This document shows positions 1 through 7,611 of a DNA stretch of 22,120 nt, in pieces. The stretch is taken from the NCBI GenBank assembly GCA_007131125.1, contig SLRE01000028.1, positions 1 to 22,120 on the forward strand. The letters are read 5' to 3'. Both the position numbers and the translations under genes were made by a program. Below the pieces are notes generated by a model. It saw nothing but the letters and a program-made list of their open reading frames with translations. It was not told the origin of the DNA and made no database searches. Origin of the DNA: Bacteroidales bacterium (GTDB lineage Bacteria > Bacteroidota > Bacteroidia > Bacteroidales > UBA7960). Each line of letters opens with the position of its first letter. Position 1 is the stretch's first letter.

Positions 1-1
1 G

Positions 2-301
2 GGGATCACCAAGATTCTTTTTGACAAGGGCTACATTTTAAACTATAAGTTTGAAGATGACAAAGCCCCTGGTACCATCAAAATTGCCCTGAAATACCAT
101 CCTGTTACCAAACTTCCGGCCATTAACGAGCTGACCAGGGTCAGCAGACCGGGTTTGAGGAAGTTTTGCAAAAATGATGAACTTCCGAGGGTTTTGAATG
201 GTTTGGGAATTGCAATTATTTCCACTTCCAAAGGACTCATTACCGATAAAGAAGCGCGTCAACTGAATGTTGGCGGCGAAGTAATTTGTTACGTTAGCTA
301 A
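2..301 (+). CDS. rpsH: 30S ribosomal protein S8 (uS8), C-terminal part
   Basis: The window opens inside this gene. The frame reads 99 residues from base 2 to a TAA at 299-301; about 30 N-terminal residues are missing, judging by a family length near 130. The S8 signature is clear: the stretch around SRPGLRKF, then LPRVLNGLGIAIISTSKG and the end NVGGEVICYVS. S8 binds the central domain of 16S rRNA, is an early assembly protein, and in E. coli is the translational repressor of the spc operon. The usual Tyr after GLRK is Phe here, a mild substitution. The next gene, rplF, begins 12 bases after the stop, as expected for spc operon order. Confidence 0.96.
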   Translation, partial: GITKILFDKGYILNYKFEDDKAPGTIKIALKYHPVTKLPAINELTRVSRPGLRKFCKNDELPRVLNGLGIAIISTSKGLITDKEARQLNVGGEVICYVS

Positions 302-309
302 AGGAGGGG
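301..309 (+). promoter_or_regulatory. Strong Shine-Dalgarno sequence of rplF
   Basis: AAGGAGGGG lies just before the rplF ATG, with six bases between the GGAGG core and the start codon. This is an ideal Shine-Dalgarno site. The other genes I checked in the window lack one at proper spacing, which is the norm in Bacteroidota. The site begins on the last base of the rpsH stop codon. Confidence 0.85.
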
Positions 310-313
310 AAAA

Positions 314-871
314 ATGTCAAGAATAGGAAAATTACCGATTACCATTCCAGGTGGCGTTAACGTGTCGGTTTCCAACAACAACATCGTTACCGTAAAAGGA
401 CCCAAGGGAGAACTAAACCAAACTGTTGATCCCGATTTTAAGATCAGCATTGACGGAGAAACCCTTACCATAGAAAGACCATCTGAGCAAAAGCGTCATA
501 AATCCCTTCACGGTTTGTACCGTGCCCTGATCAACAATATGGTTATTGGGGTATCTGAAGGTTATAAGATTGTTCAGGAACTGGTGGGTGTGGGCTACAA
601 AGCTTCCCACAATGGGCAGCTGCTTGAGCTTTCGCTGGGCTATTCACACAATATCTTTTTTGAATTGCCCAAGGAGGTAAAGCTGGAAACCGTTACCCAG
701 AGGGGTAAGAACCCTACCATTATCCTGGAGTCGCATGACAAACAACTTATTGGTCAGGTTGCAGCCAAAATTCGTTCCCTGCGCAAGCCTGAGCCATACA
801 AAGGTAAGGGTGTTATCTTCCAGGGAGAAGTATTACGCAGAAAAGCTGGTAAGGCTGCTGCTGCGAAGTAA
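314..871 (+). CDS. rplF: 50S ribosomal protein L6 (uL6)
   Basis: The 185-residue product is full length for L6 (E. coli about 177). It opens with MSRIGKLPITIPGGVNV, and the second L6 domain shows GVGYKA near residue 92 and the conserved end region KPEPYKGKGVIF. L6 binds 23S rRNA near the sarcin-ricin loop and supports elongation-factor GTPase function. The C-terminus ends in a short Lys/Ala-rich stretch. The ATG is fixed by the homologous N-terminus and by the perfect Shine-Dalgarno just upstream. It sits between rpsH and rplR in canonical spc order. Confidence 0.98.
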   Translation: MSRIGKLPITIPGGVNVSVSNNNIVTVKGPKGELNQTVDPDFKISIDGETLTIERPSEQKRHKSLHGLYRALINNMVIGVSEGYKIVQELVGVGYKASHNGQLLELSLGYSHNIFFELPKEVKLETVTQRGKNPTIILESHDKQLIGQVAAKIRSLRKPEPYKGKGVIFQGEVLRRKAGKAAAAK

Positions 872-900
872 AGTTTTTAATTTTTAAATTCCTTATCAGG

Positions 901-1260
901 ATGGCAACAAAAAAGAAACTTAATAGAAGAACCAGAATAAAATACCGCGTTCGCAAGAAGATACGCGGAAGCCATGAAAAGCCCCGCTTGTCGGTGTTCA
1001 GAAGCAACAAGGCCATTTATGCACAGATCATTAACGACCTGGAGGGCAAAACCCTTGTGGCGGCATCTTCCAGCCCAAAAGAAGTGGGCGAGGAAAAAAT
1101 GAACAAAACCCAGACTGCAAAAGCAGTTGGCAAACTGGTGGCTGAAAAGGCAAAAGAAGCCGGTATTGAATCAGTGGTATTCGACCGCAACGGTTATTTA
1201 TATCATGGACGTATTAAATCATTGGCAGAAGGAGCCAGAGAAGGAGGCTTAAAATTCTAG
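901..1260 (+). CDS. rplR: 50S ribosomal protein L18 (uL18)
   Basis: The product has 119 residues, the usual size. A basic N-terminus (RRTRIKYRVRKKIRG) leads into KPRLSVFRSNKAIYAQII and the conserved end VVFDRNGYLYHGRIKSLAEGAREGGLKF-like segment. L18 binds 5S rRNA and, with L5 and L25-type proteins, builds the central protuberance of the large subunit. No Shine-Dalgarno is seen before the ATG. The stop codon lies four bases before the rpsE start, so the two are probably translated in close coupling. An AAGGAGG at 1241-1247 falls within this gene's coding end and is too far from the rpsE ATG to be a normal ribosome site. Confidence 0.98.
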   Translation: MATKKKLNRRTRIKYRVRKKIRGSHEKPRLSVFRSNKAIYAQIINDLEGKTLVAASSSPKEVGEEKMNKTQTAKAVGKLVAEKAKEAGIESVVFDRNGYLYHGRIKSLAEGAREGGLKF

Positions 1261-1264
1261 AAAT

Positions 1265-1783
1265 ATGGCAAACGTAAACGTAAAAAAAGTAAAATCCAGC
1301 GAAATTGAATTTAAAGACAGGCTGGTAAGCATCCAGAGGGTTACCAAAGTAACCAAAGGAGGAAGGACTTTTAGCTTTTCTGCCATTGTAGTGGTTGGCA
1401 ATGAAGACGGAGTGGTTGGCTATGGACTTGGAAAAGCCAAGGAAGTAACCACAGCCATCAGCAAAGGCATAGACGATGCCAAAAAGCACCTGATCCAGGT
1501 TCCTGTGCACAAAGGTACCATACCGCATGCTCAGGAAGGAAAATACAGTGGTGCAAGCGTTCTGATCAAGCCTGCTTCCCATGGTACCGGTGTAATTGCC
1601 GGTGGACCCATGCGTGCTGTGCTTGAGAGTGTAGGCGTTACCGACGTTCTTGCCAAGTCAAAAGGCTCATCCAACCCCCACAGTGTGGTTAAAGCCACCA
1701 TCGACGCCCTTACTAAACTAAGGGATCCCTTTAGTGTGGCACAGCAAAGGGGTGTAAGCCTTGAAAAAGTATTCAATGGTTAA
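1265..1783 (+). CDS. rpsE: 30S ribosomal protein S5 (uS5)
   Basis: The 172-residue product matches S5 in length. The N-terminal double-stranded-RNA-binding-like domain starts near residue 16 with FKDRLVSIQRVTKVTKGGR and contains VVGNEDGVVGYGLGKAKEV. The C-terminal domain carries GTGVIAGGPMRAVLE near residue 107 and SSNPHSVVKAT near 136. S5 sits at the mRNA entry tunnel and contributes to decoding fidelity. The start is four bases after the rplR stop. The gene lies in canonical order between rplR and rpmD. Confidence 0.98.
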   Translation: MANVNVKKVKSSEIEFKDRLVSIQRVTKVTKGGRTFSFSAIVVVGNEDGVVGYGLGKAKEVTTAISKGIDDAKKHLIQVPVHKGTIPHAQEGKYSGASVLIKPASHGTGVIAGGPMRAVLESVGVTDVLAKSKGSSNPHSVVKATIDALTKLRDPFSVAQQRGVSLEKVFNG

Positions 1784-1832
1784 TTTGTCCTTTTTAATTT
1801 TTGGTAAGAAGGGACCTGAAAAAAACTGAGAA

Positions 1833-2018
1833 ATGAAAAAATATAAGATTGTTCAGATAAAGAGCAGAATTGGCCGACCGGAGAATCAAAAAAGAAACCT
1901 GGACGCACTGGGTCTGAGAAAATTGCACAACCCGGTTGTGGTCGAGGCTACCCCTCAGATTGAGGGAATGATCAATAAAGTCAGGCACCTGCTTCAAGTA
2001 GAAGAGGTGAAAGAGTAA
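1833..2018 (+). CDS. rpmD: 50S ribosomal protein L30 (uL30)
   Basis: The 61-residue product is the normal size for the short bacterial L30. It reads KYKIVQIKSRIGRPENQKRN, then LDALGLRKLHNPVVVEATPQIEGMINKV in two segments, the classic L30 pattern of a beta strand, the GLRK turn and a C-terminal helix. L30 is a small 23S rRNA-binding protein that is absent from some bacterial lineages, so its retention here is informative. The gene lies 49 bases after rpsE and 39 bases before the rplO ATG. No Shine-Dalgarno is visible. Confidence 0.97.
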   Translation: MKKYKIVQIKSRIGRPENQKRNLDALGLRKLHNPVVVEATPQIEGMINKVRHLLQVEEVKE

Positions 2019-2057
2019 TTTCGATTTGTTCAATAAATTTTAAATTTGCACGATACA

Positions 2058-2504
2058 ATGGATCTAAGTAGATTAAAACCGGCCAGTGGCTCCACAAAAC
2101 CCAGGAAGCGCATCGGAAGAGGAGAAGGATCAGGCAGAGGTGGCACTTCCACCCGCGGACACAAAGGAGCCAAATCCCGTTCAGGTTATAGCCGTAAAGC
2201 TGGTTTTGAAGGCGGACAGATGACCCTGGCCAGAAGGCTTCCCAAATACGGTTTTAAGAACCCCAACCGTGTGGAGTACAACAGTGTTAACCTGGATGTG
2301 TTGCAAAGACTTGTTGACGAAAAAGGTGTTGAAAAGTTTGACTTTCAGACCTTTGTCGACTTTGGTCTGGCATCCCGCAGGGAGCTGGTTAAAATTCTTG
2401 GCAGGGGAACATTAACAGCCAAAATAGATGTAACTGCACATGCTTTTTCTCAAACTGCAGTAAAAGCAATTGAAGCCAATGGTGGTAAAGTAAACAAGAT
2501 ATAA
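2058..2504 (+). CDS. rplO: 50S ribosomal protein L15 (uL15)
   Basis: I start this gene at the ATG at 2058, giving 148 residues beginning MDLSRLKPASGSTKPRKRIG, the conserved L15 N-terminus. An in-frame TTG at 2046 would add four residues (MHDT) that the family does not have. The Gly/Arg-rich N-terminal extension (GRGEGSGRGGTSTRGHKG) threads into 23S rRNA, and the C-terminal half forms the globular domain ending in AIEANGGKVNKI. L15 is a late assembly protein of the large subunit. secY begins nine bases after its stop, the standard arrangement. Confidence 0.97.
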   Translation: MDLSRLKPASGSTKPRKRIGRGEGSGRGGTSTRGHKGAKSRSGYSRKAGFEGGQMTLARRLPKYGFKNPNRVEYNSVNLDVLQRLVDEKGVEKFDFQTFVDFGLASRRELVKILGRGTLTAKIDVTAHAFSQTAVKAIEANGGKVNKI

Positions 2505-2513
2505 TTTTTCAGG

Positions 2514-3872
2514 ATGAAACGATTTTTTCAAACACTGCAAAATATTTACCGTATTGAGGACCTTCGGATCCGCATCATCAACACCCTTGGCATAATTCTG
2601 ATTTATCGCCTTGGGTCTTTTGTGGTGCTTCCTGGAGTGGATCCGGGCCAGCTTGAACAACTGCAGGCCCAGACTCAGGATGGACTCCTGGGATTGCTCA
2701 ACATGTTTTCAGGAGGGGCTTTTTCCAATGCTTCCATTTTTGCATTGGGTATCATGCCCTACATCAGTGCATCCATTGTAATACAGCTTCTCGGAGTTGC
2801 GGTACCTTACTTTCAGCGCCTTCAGAAAGAAGGGGAGAGCGGGCGTAAGAAAATCAACCAGATTACCCGTTATCTTACCGTATTCATTACCGCTGCGCAG
2901 GCTCCTGCATACCTGGCCAACCTGGTTTCGCAGCTCCCGCCCGAAGCCATTTCTCCGTTTGACCCCGGTGCCACCTCTCCATCCACATTCTTCATGATCT
3001 CCTCGGTGGTCATCCTGATTTCGGGTACCATGTTTGTAATGTGGCTTGGTGAAAGGATTACGGAGAGAGGTATCGGTAACGGTATTTCACTTATCATTAT
3101 GATCGGTATCATTGCGCAGCTGCCTTTTGCACTGTTCGCAGAATTTATTGCACGCATGGAGGCTGAAGGAGGCGGTTTGGTAATATTCCTTGTTGAAATT
3201 GTCATTCTCATGGCCGTGGTGGTTCTTACCATTATGCTGGTACAAGGACGGCGCAAAATTCCTGTGCAGTTTGCCAAAAGGGTTGTCGGAAACAAACAAT
3301 ACGGCGGTGTACGTCAGTACATTCCTTTAAAGGTGAATGCTGCCGGGGTAATGCCCATTATCTTTGCCCAGGCCATCATGTTCATCCCCATAACACTGGC
3401 AGGCTTCTCTGAAGCACTTACCGGGTTTGCTGCTACATTTTCGGATTTCACAGGCTTCTGGTATAACTTTACCTTTGCCTTACTGATCATCCTGTTTACA
3501 TATTTCTACACTGCCATTACGGTTAATCCCAACCAAATGGCCGAGGACATGAAAAAGAACGGAGGTTTTATTCCGGGGGTTAAACCCGGCAAGAAAACCG
3601 CCGAATTTATAGACAATGTAATGTCAAAAATAACCCTGCCGGGTTCCCTTTTCCTGGCATTCGTGGCCATTATGCCCGCCCTTGTCAGTTTGATGGGGGT
3701 TACCGGCCAGTTTGCCCAGTTTTTCGGGGGAACCTCCTTGCTGATTATGGTAGGGGTTGTATTGGATACCCTGCAGCAGATTGAAAGCCACCTGTTGATG
3801 CGTCACTATGATGGCTTAACCAAATCCGGAAGGATTAAAGGCCGTTCATCACCCATTGGTATGACCGGGTAA
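2514..3872 (+). CDS. secY: Protein translocase subunit SecY
   Basis: SecY forms the protein-conducting channel of the SecYEG complex in the inner membrane. The 452-residue product is about the usual size (E. coli 443) and shows around ten hydrophobic segments. Recognisable elements are the plug/TM2 region around residues 60-92 (GGAFSNASIFALGIMPYI), the cytoplasmic loop QKEGESGRKKINQITRY near 104-120, WLGERITERGIGNG near 177-190, and the ribosome/SecA-contacting loop RRKIPVQFAKR near 246-256. A second such loop follows around NPNQMAEDMKKNGGFIPG. The basic C-tail ends GRIKGRSSPIGMTG. The gene starts nine bases after rplO and is followed by map, a common arrangement. Confidence 0.98.
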   Translation: MKRFFQTLQNIYRIEDLRIRIINTLGIILIYRLGSFVVLPGVDPGQLEQLQAQTQDGLLGLLNMFSGGAFSNASIFALGIMPYISASIVIQLLGVAVPYFQRLQKEGESGRKKINQITRYLTVFITAAQAPAYLANLVSQLPPEAISPFDPGATSPSTFFMISSVVILISGTMFVMWLGERITERGIGNGISLIIMIGIIAQLPFALFAEFIARMEAEGGGLVIFLVEIVILMAVVVLTIMLVQGRRKIPVQFAKRVVGNKQYGGVRQYIPLKVNAAGVMPIIFAQAIMFIPITLAGFSEALTGFAATFSDFTGFWYNFTFALLIILFTYFYTAITVNPNQMAEDMKKNGGFIPGVKPGKKTAEFIDNVMSKITLPGSLFLAFVAIMPALVSLMGVTGQFAQFFGGTSLLIMVGVVLDTLQQIESHLLMRHYDGLTKSGRIKGRSSPIGMTG

Positions 3873-3882
3873 ACACTGTAGT

Positions 3883-4683
3883 ATGATCCAATACAGATCC
3901 AGGGAAGAAATTGAATTGATAAGAGAAAGTTCTTTGCTTGTTGCAAAAACGCTGGCAGAGGTTGCCGGGCAGATTCGCCCGGGGATTACCACAAGTTATC
4001 TTGACCAGTTGGCCGAAACCTTTATTCGTGACCATGGTGCCGTACCGGGATTTAAGGGATATCACGGCTTCCCTTATACCTTGTGCATTTCACCCAACGA
4101 AGTGGTTGTGCATGGTTTTCCTTCCGATAACGAATTGAAAGAAGGAGATATCATTTCCATTGATTGCGGGGTTTTGAAAAACGGTTATTATGGAGATTCG
4201 GCTTACACCTTTGCAGTTGGAGAAATCAGCGATCCCGTCAGGCGGCTGTTAAAAGTTACCTACCAATGCCTTCAGCTTGGTATCGAGCAGGCGGTGGAAG
4301 GAAACACTCTGGGGGATATTTCAGGCACCATTCAGGAACATGCCGAAAAAGCAGGTTTTTCCGTAGTGAGGGAACTGGTTGGTCATGGCCTTGGCAAACA
4401 GCTTCATGAGCCCCCTGAAGTACCCAATTTTGGGAAAAAAGGCAAAGGCCTCAAGTTGAAGGAGGGTCTGGTAATAGCCCTGGAACCCATGGTCAATTTA
4501 GGACAACGCTTTGTGGTGCAGGAAAAAGACGGATGGACCATCCGCACAGCCGACCGCAAACCATCGGCACATTATGAGCACGATATTGCGATTGGGAAGG
4601 AGAAAGCAGATGTGTTGTCAACGTTTGAATACATCGAAGAAGCTTTAATGAAGAACAAAAATAATTCAGTCATCATTCGGTAA
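3883..4683 (+). CDS. map: Type I methionine aminopeptidase
   Basis: This cytosolic metallo-enzyme removes the initiator methionine from nascent proteins. The 266-residue product has the pita-bread fold signature and all five expected metal ligands: D94 (in SIDCG), D105 (in YGDSAYT), H168 (in VGHGLGK), E201 (in ALEPM) and E232 (in HYEHDIAI). H77 in VVHGFP and H175 in QLHEPP match the conserved substrate-side histidines. Its length without an N-terminal zinc-finger extension places it with type Ia bacterial enzymes. It lies between secY and infA, ten and eight bases from its neighbours, so it is almost certainly part of the same transcript. Confidence 0.97.
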   Translation: MIQYRSREEIELIRESSLLVAKTLAEVAGQIRPGITTSYLDQLAETFIRDHGAVPGFKGYHGFPYTLCISPNEVVVHGFPSDNELKEGDIISIDCGVLKNGYYGDSAYTFAVGEISDPVRRLLKVTYQCLQLGIEQAVEGNTLGDISGTIQEHAEKAGFSVVRELVGHGLGKQLHEPPEVPNFGKKGKGLKLKEGLVIALEPMVNLGQRFVVQEKDGWTIRTADRKPSAHYEHDIAIGKEKADVLSTFEYIEEALMKNKNNSVIIR

Positions 4684-4691
4684 CAGATCAT

Positions 4692-4910
4692 ATGGCAAAA
4701 CAACCATCAATACAACAAGACGGCACCGTGATCGAATCACTGGGCAATGCCATGTTTCGTGTTGAACTAGAGAATGGACACATTATTACCGCTCATATTT
4801 CCGGGAAAATGCGCATGCATTACATCAAAATTCTACCCGGCGATAAGGTAAAGGTGGAAATGTCGCCTTATGACCTGACCAAAGGCCGTATAACCTTTAG
4901 GTACAAATAG
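4692..4910 (+). CDS. infA: Translation initiation factor IF-1
   Basis: The 72-residue product is exactly the family size. It is an S1-type OB-fold protein reading GTVIESLGNAMFRVELENGH, then HISGKMRMHYIKILPGDKV and the conserved end DLTKGRITFRYK. IF-1 binds the A site of the 30S subunit during initiation and cooperates with IF-2 and IF-3. It starts eight bases after map and is followed by rpmJ, the conserved map-infA-rpmJ-rpsM order. Confidence 0.98.
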   Translation: MAKQPSIQQDGTVIESLGNAMFRVELENGHIITAHISGKMRMHYIKILPGDKVKVEMSPYDLTKGRITFRYK

Positions 4911-4938
4911 TTTTGAACGCCCAACAAATCACTGAAAA

Positions 4939-5055
4939 ATGAAAGTCAGAGTGTCGGTTAAAAAGAGAAGTTCCGAGTGCAAGATTGTGCGCAGGAAAGG
5001 AAAAGTTTACGTTATCAACAAGAAAAACCCCAAGTTCAAGCAACGTCAGGGATAA
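4939..5055 (+). CDS. rpmJ: 50S ribosomal protein L36 (bL36), zinc-free form
   Basis: This small gene encodes 38 residues: MKVRVSVKKRSSECKIV, then RRKGKVYVINKKNPKFKQRQG. Length and both ends match L36 perfectly. In the zinc-binding form, cysteines sit at positions 11, 14 and 27, followed by a histidine near 32-33. Here only C14 remains; positions 11 and 27 are Ser and Asn, and no histidine is present. It is therefore a C-minus L36 that should not bind zinc. L36 stabilises 23S rRNA near the peptidyl-transferase region. It lies 28 bases after infA and 26 before rpsM. Confidence 0.96.
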   Translation: MKVRVSVKKRSSECKIVRRKGKVYVINKKNPKFKQRQG

Positions 5056-5081
5056 AATCTGAAATTTCAAATCATTAGCAT

Positions 5082-5459
5082 ATGGCACGTATAGCTGGAG
5101 TAGATATTCCGAGAAATAAAATTGGCGAAATCAGCCTGACCTATATTTTTGGCATTGGAAGAAGTACCGGCCGGGAAATCGTTCTCGAGGCAGGTATTGA
5201 CCCCAAGCTCAAAGTTGAAGAATGGGACGATCAGCAGTTAACCACTGTTCGTAACATTATCAACGAAAAATATAAGGTGGAAGGCGGGCTTCGCTCGGAA
5301 GTACAAATGAACATCAAAAGATTGATGGACATTGGCTGTTATCGTGGTATTCGCCATCGTATCGGGCTTCCGCTGCGTGGTCAGAAAACCAAAAACAATG
5401 CCCGTACCCGCAAGGGTAAAAAGAAAACTGTTGCTAACAAGAAAAAAGCAACCAAATAA
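5082..5459 (+). CDS. rpsM: 30S ribosomal protein S13 (uS13)
   Basis: The product has 125 residues, typical for S13. It opens MARIAGVDIPRNKIGEISLTYI with the helix-hairpin-helix-like region GIGRSTGREI near residues 24-33. The conserved C-terminal block DIGCYRGIRHRIGLPLRGQK is followed by NARTRKGKKKTV and a basic tail that reaches toward P-site tRNA. S13 sits in the head of the small subunit and forms bridges to the 50S subunit. This is the first gene of the alpha-operon section (rpsM, rpsK, rpsD, rpoA, rplQ). A 63-base gap with a small hairpin separates it from rpsK. Confidence 0.98.
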   Translation: MARIAGVDIPRNKIGEISLTYIFGIGRSTGREIVLEAGIDPKLKVEEWDDQQLTTVRNIINEKYKVEGGLRSEVQMNIKRLMDIGCYRGIRHRIGLPLRGQKTKNNARTRKGKKKTVANKKKATK

Positions 5460-5476
5460 TCATTGAATTTTGAAGC

Positions 5477-5493
5477 GGGTGAAAGCATCACCC
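5477..5493 (+). promoter_or_regulatory. Small hairpin between rpsM and rpsK
   Basis: GGGTGA at 5477-5482 pairs exactly with TCACCC at 5488-5493 around a five-base loop. There is no T-run after it, so it is unlikely to be a terminator. It could be an RNA processing or stability element, or simply chance; six base pairs are weak evidence. Confidence 0.3.
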
Positions 5494-5522
5494 CTTGATC
5501 AGAGGAAAAACAGTTTTAAACT

Positions 5523-5921
5523 ATGGCAAAAACAACCAAGGGTGCCAGGAGCACCAAAAAAAGATTGGTGAAGGTTGACAGCTTAGGACAAGCCCATATC
5601 TTCGCTTCTTTTAACAACATTATTGTTACCCTTACCAACCAGAACGGGCAGGTTATTTCCTGGTCTTCTGCCGGTAAAATGGGTTTCAGGGGATCCAAGA
5701 AAAATACCCCTTATGCCGGGCAAATGGCCGCCGGTGACGCCGCTAAAGTGGCTTATGACCTGGGACTTCGCAAAATCAAAGTTTATGTGAAAGGACCCGG
5801 ATCCGGCAGAGAATCCGCTATACGTACCCTGCATTCTTCCGGCCTGGAAGTAGCTGAAATCATTGACGTTACTCCTTTGCCTCATAACGGATGCCGCCCT
5901 CCCAAAAGAAGAAGGGTGTAA
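5523..5921 (+). CDS. rpsK: 30S ribosomal protein S11 (uS11)
   Basis: The product has 132 residues, the standard S11 length. Characteristic segments are AHIFASFNNIIVTLTNQNG near residue 24, SSAGKMGFRGSKKNTPYAGQ near 48, VYVKGPGSGRESAIRTL near 90 and the invariant end PLPHNGCRPPKRRRV. S11 lies on the platform of the small subunit beside the E-site mRNA. The ATG follows an A/T-rich leader without a Shine-Dalgarno. rpsD follows after 47 bases. Confidence 0.98.
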   Translation: MAKTTKGARSTKKRLVKVDSLGQAHIFASFNNIIVTLTNQNGQVISWSSAGKMGFRGSKKNTPYAGQMAAGDAAKVAYDLGLRKIKVYVKGPGSGRESAIRTLHSSGLEVAEIIDVTPLPHNGCRPPKRRRV

Positions 5922-5968
5922 GTTGAAGCTGACAGATTAGTGTTTGTAATTTAAGAAGAAAAAACAAT

Positions 5969-6574
5969 ATGGCTAGATATTTAGGTCCAACAACCAAAAT
6001 TGCCCGGAAGTTTGGCGAACCCATTTTCGGTGCAGACAAAGCTTTTGAAAAGAAAAAGTACCCCCCGGGGCAGCATGGACAGGCAAAGAAAAGACGCAAA
6101 ATGTCTGAATATGGTGTGCAGCTCCTGGAAAAGCAAAAAGCCAAATACACTTATGGCCTGCTGGAGAAACAATTTTCCAACACCTTTAAAAAAGCGGTTA
6201 AGCATAAAGGGATTACTGGTGAGATGCTGCTTCAGCTTCTTGAAGCCCGGCTTGACAACGTGGTTTTCAGGCTTGGCATTGCCCCAACCCGGCGTTCGGC
6301 ACGACAAATGGTGGGTCACCGCCATATCACCGTTAACGATAAGGTGGTTAATATCCCCTCTTATTCCGTAAAACCCGGTGATATTATCGGAGTTCGTGAA
6401 AAATCAAAAAGCCTTGAAATGATCACTGAGTCCCTGGCTTCCCGCTCCACTGCCTATACCTGGCTGGAATGGGATGCAGAAAAGCTCAAAGGTAAGTTTT
6501 TGAATTATCCCGAAAGGGAAGCGATTCCCGAAAACATCAAAGAACAACTTATCGTGGAGCTTTACTCCAAGTAG
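5969..6574 (+). CDS. rpsD: 30S ribosomal protein S4 (uS4)
   Basis: The product has 201 residues, usual for S4. The N-terminal part reads MARYLGPTTKIARKFGEPIF and PPGQHGQAKKRRKMSEYGVQL. The S4 RNA-binding domain lies around residues 90-150, with LLEARLDNVVFRLGIAPTRR, ARQMVGHRHITVNDK and VKPGDIIGVREKSK. The N-terminal Cys-rich zinc knuckle of some S4 proteins is absent. S4 nucleates 30S assembly and, in E. coli, is the translational repressor of the alpha operon; whether that holds here is unknown. Confidence 0.98.
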   Translation: MARYLGPTTKIARKFGEPIFGADKAFEKKKYPPGQHGQAKKRRKMSEYGVQLLEKQKAKYTYGLLEKQFSNTFKKAVKHKGITGEMLLQLLEARLDNVVFRLGIAPTRRSARQMVGHRHITVNDKVVNIPSYSVKPGDIIGVREKSKSLEMITESLASRSTAYTWLEWDAEKLKGKFLNYPEREAIPENIKEQLIVELYSK

Positions 6575-6613
6575 TGTTCATTATCTTTTTTCATAAAAAA
6601 AAAACCAAACATA

Positions 6614-7606
6614 ATGGCAATATTAGCTTTTCAAAAACCGGATAAAGTTATCATGCTTGAATCCGACGACCGCTTCGGGAAATTTGAATTCCGGCCGTTG
6701 GAACCAGGTTATGGAATAACCATTGGCAATGCACTCAGAAGGATTCTGCTATCATCACTGGAAGGATTTGCCATTACCTCTGTTAAGATTGAAGGTGTTG
6801 ACCATGAATTTTCCACCATCAAAGGTGTTGTGGAAGACGTAACGGAGATCATACTTAATTTAAAGCAGGTACGGTTTAAAAGACAGGTTGATGATGTGGA
6901 AAGCGAAAAGTTTTCCGTCAACATAACCGGTCAGGAGCAATTCACCGCCGGTGATCTGAACAACTCCCTCTCCAACTTCCAGGTGCTAAACCCTGAAGTG
7001 GTAATTTGCAATATGGAGCCATCGGTTACCCTCAATATTGAATTTTTCATTGAGAAAGGCCGTGGCTATGTGCCAGCCGAAGAAAACAAAGGGCTTAATC
7101 CTGTGATTGGCGAAATAGCAACAGATTCTATTTTTACCCCAATCAAGAATGTCAAATTCCAGGTGGAAAACTACAGGGTGGAGCAAAAAACTGACTATGA
7201 GAAACTGATCATGGAGATTCTGACAGACGGATCCATAGCTCCAAAAGAAGCTCTGAAAGAGGCAGCCCGCATATTGATCGTTCACTTCATGCTATTTTCT
7301 GATGAGAAAATCACTATAGATACTGAAGAGAAAGCCGCCAGTGAAGAATTTGATGAAACTTCACTGCATATGCGGCAGCTTCTGAAGACCAAACTGGTTG
7401 ATCTGGATCTGTCGGTTAGGGCCCTTAACTGTTTGAAAGCAGCCGATGTGGAAACCCTGGCCGACCTTGTGGCCCTGAATAAGCACGACCTTTTGAAATT
7501 CAGGAATTTCGGGAAAAAGTCCCTGACCGAATTGGAAGAGCTGATCAAATCAAAAAACCTCAGCTTTGGAATGAACCTTTCGAAATATAAATTAGATAAG
7601 GATTAA
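6614..7606 (+). CDS. rpoA: DNA-directed RNA polymerase subunit alpha
   Basis: The 330-residue product has the two-domain layout of alpha. The N-terminal domain (about 1-235) holds the dimerisation and assembly motif GNALRRILLSSLEGFAI near residues 38-54 and IKGVVEDVTEIILNLK near 69-84. A short acidic linker (about 236-250) precedes the C-terminal domain (about 255-325), where LSVRALNCLKAADV carries R269 and K275. R269 is the counterpart of E. coli R265, which contacts UP-element DNA and activators. The GKKSLTELEEL motif follows. Five bases separate its stop from rplQ. Confidence 0.98.
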   Translation: MAILAFQKPDKVIMLESDDRFGKFEFRPLEPGYGITIGNALRRILLSSLEGFAITSVKIEGVDHEFSTIKGVVEDVTEIILNLKQVRFKRQVDDVESEKFSVNITGQEQFTAGDLNNSLSNFQVLNPEVVICNMEPSVTLNIEFFIEKGRGYVPAEENKGLNPVIGEIATDSIFTPIKNVKFQVENYRVEQKTDYEKLIMEILTDGSIAPKEALKEAARILIVHFMLFSDEKITIDTEEKAASEEFDETSLHMRQLLKTKLVDLDLSVRALNCLKAADVETLADLVALNKHDLLKFRNFGKKSLTELEELIKSKNLSFGMNLSKYKLDKD

Positions 7607-7611
7607 TTGAA

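Noticed and set aside
1241..1247. AAGGAGG as the Shine-Dalgarno of rpsE
   Set aside because: It lies 17 bases from the rpsE ATG, too far, and encodes conserved residues at the end of L18.
2046..2057. TTG start extending rplO by four residues
   Set aside because: The conserved L15 N-terminus begins with the ATG at 2058 (MDLS...). The added MHDT has no family counterpart.
6580..6613. TATCTTTT before rpoA as an internal promoter
   Set aside because: It has only a partial -7 match and no upstream element. The surrounding A/T-rich spacer makes chance matches likely.
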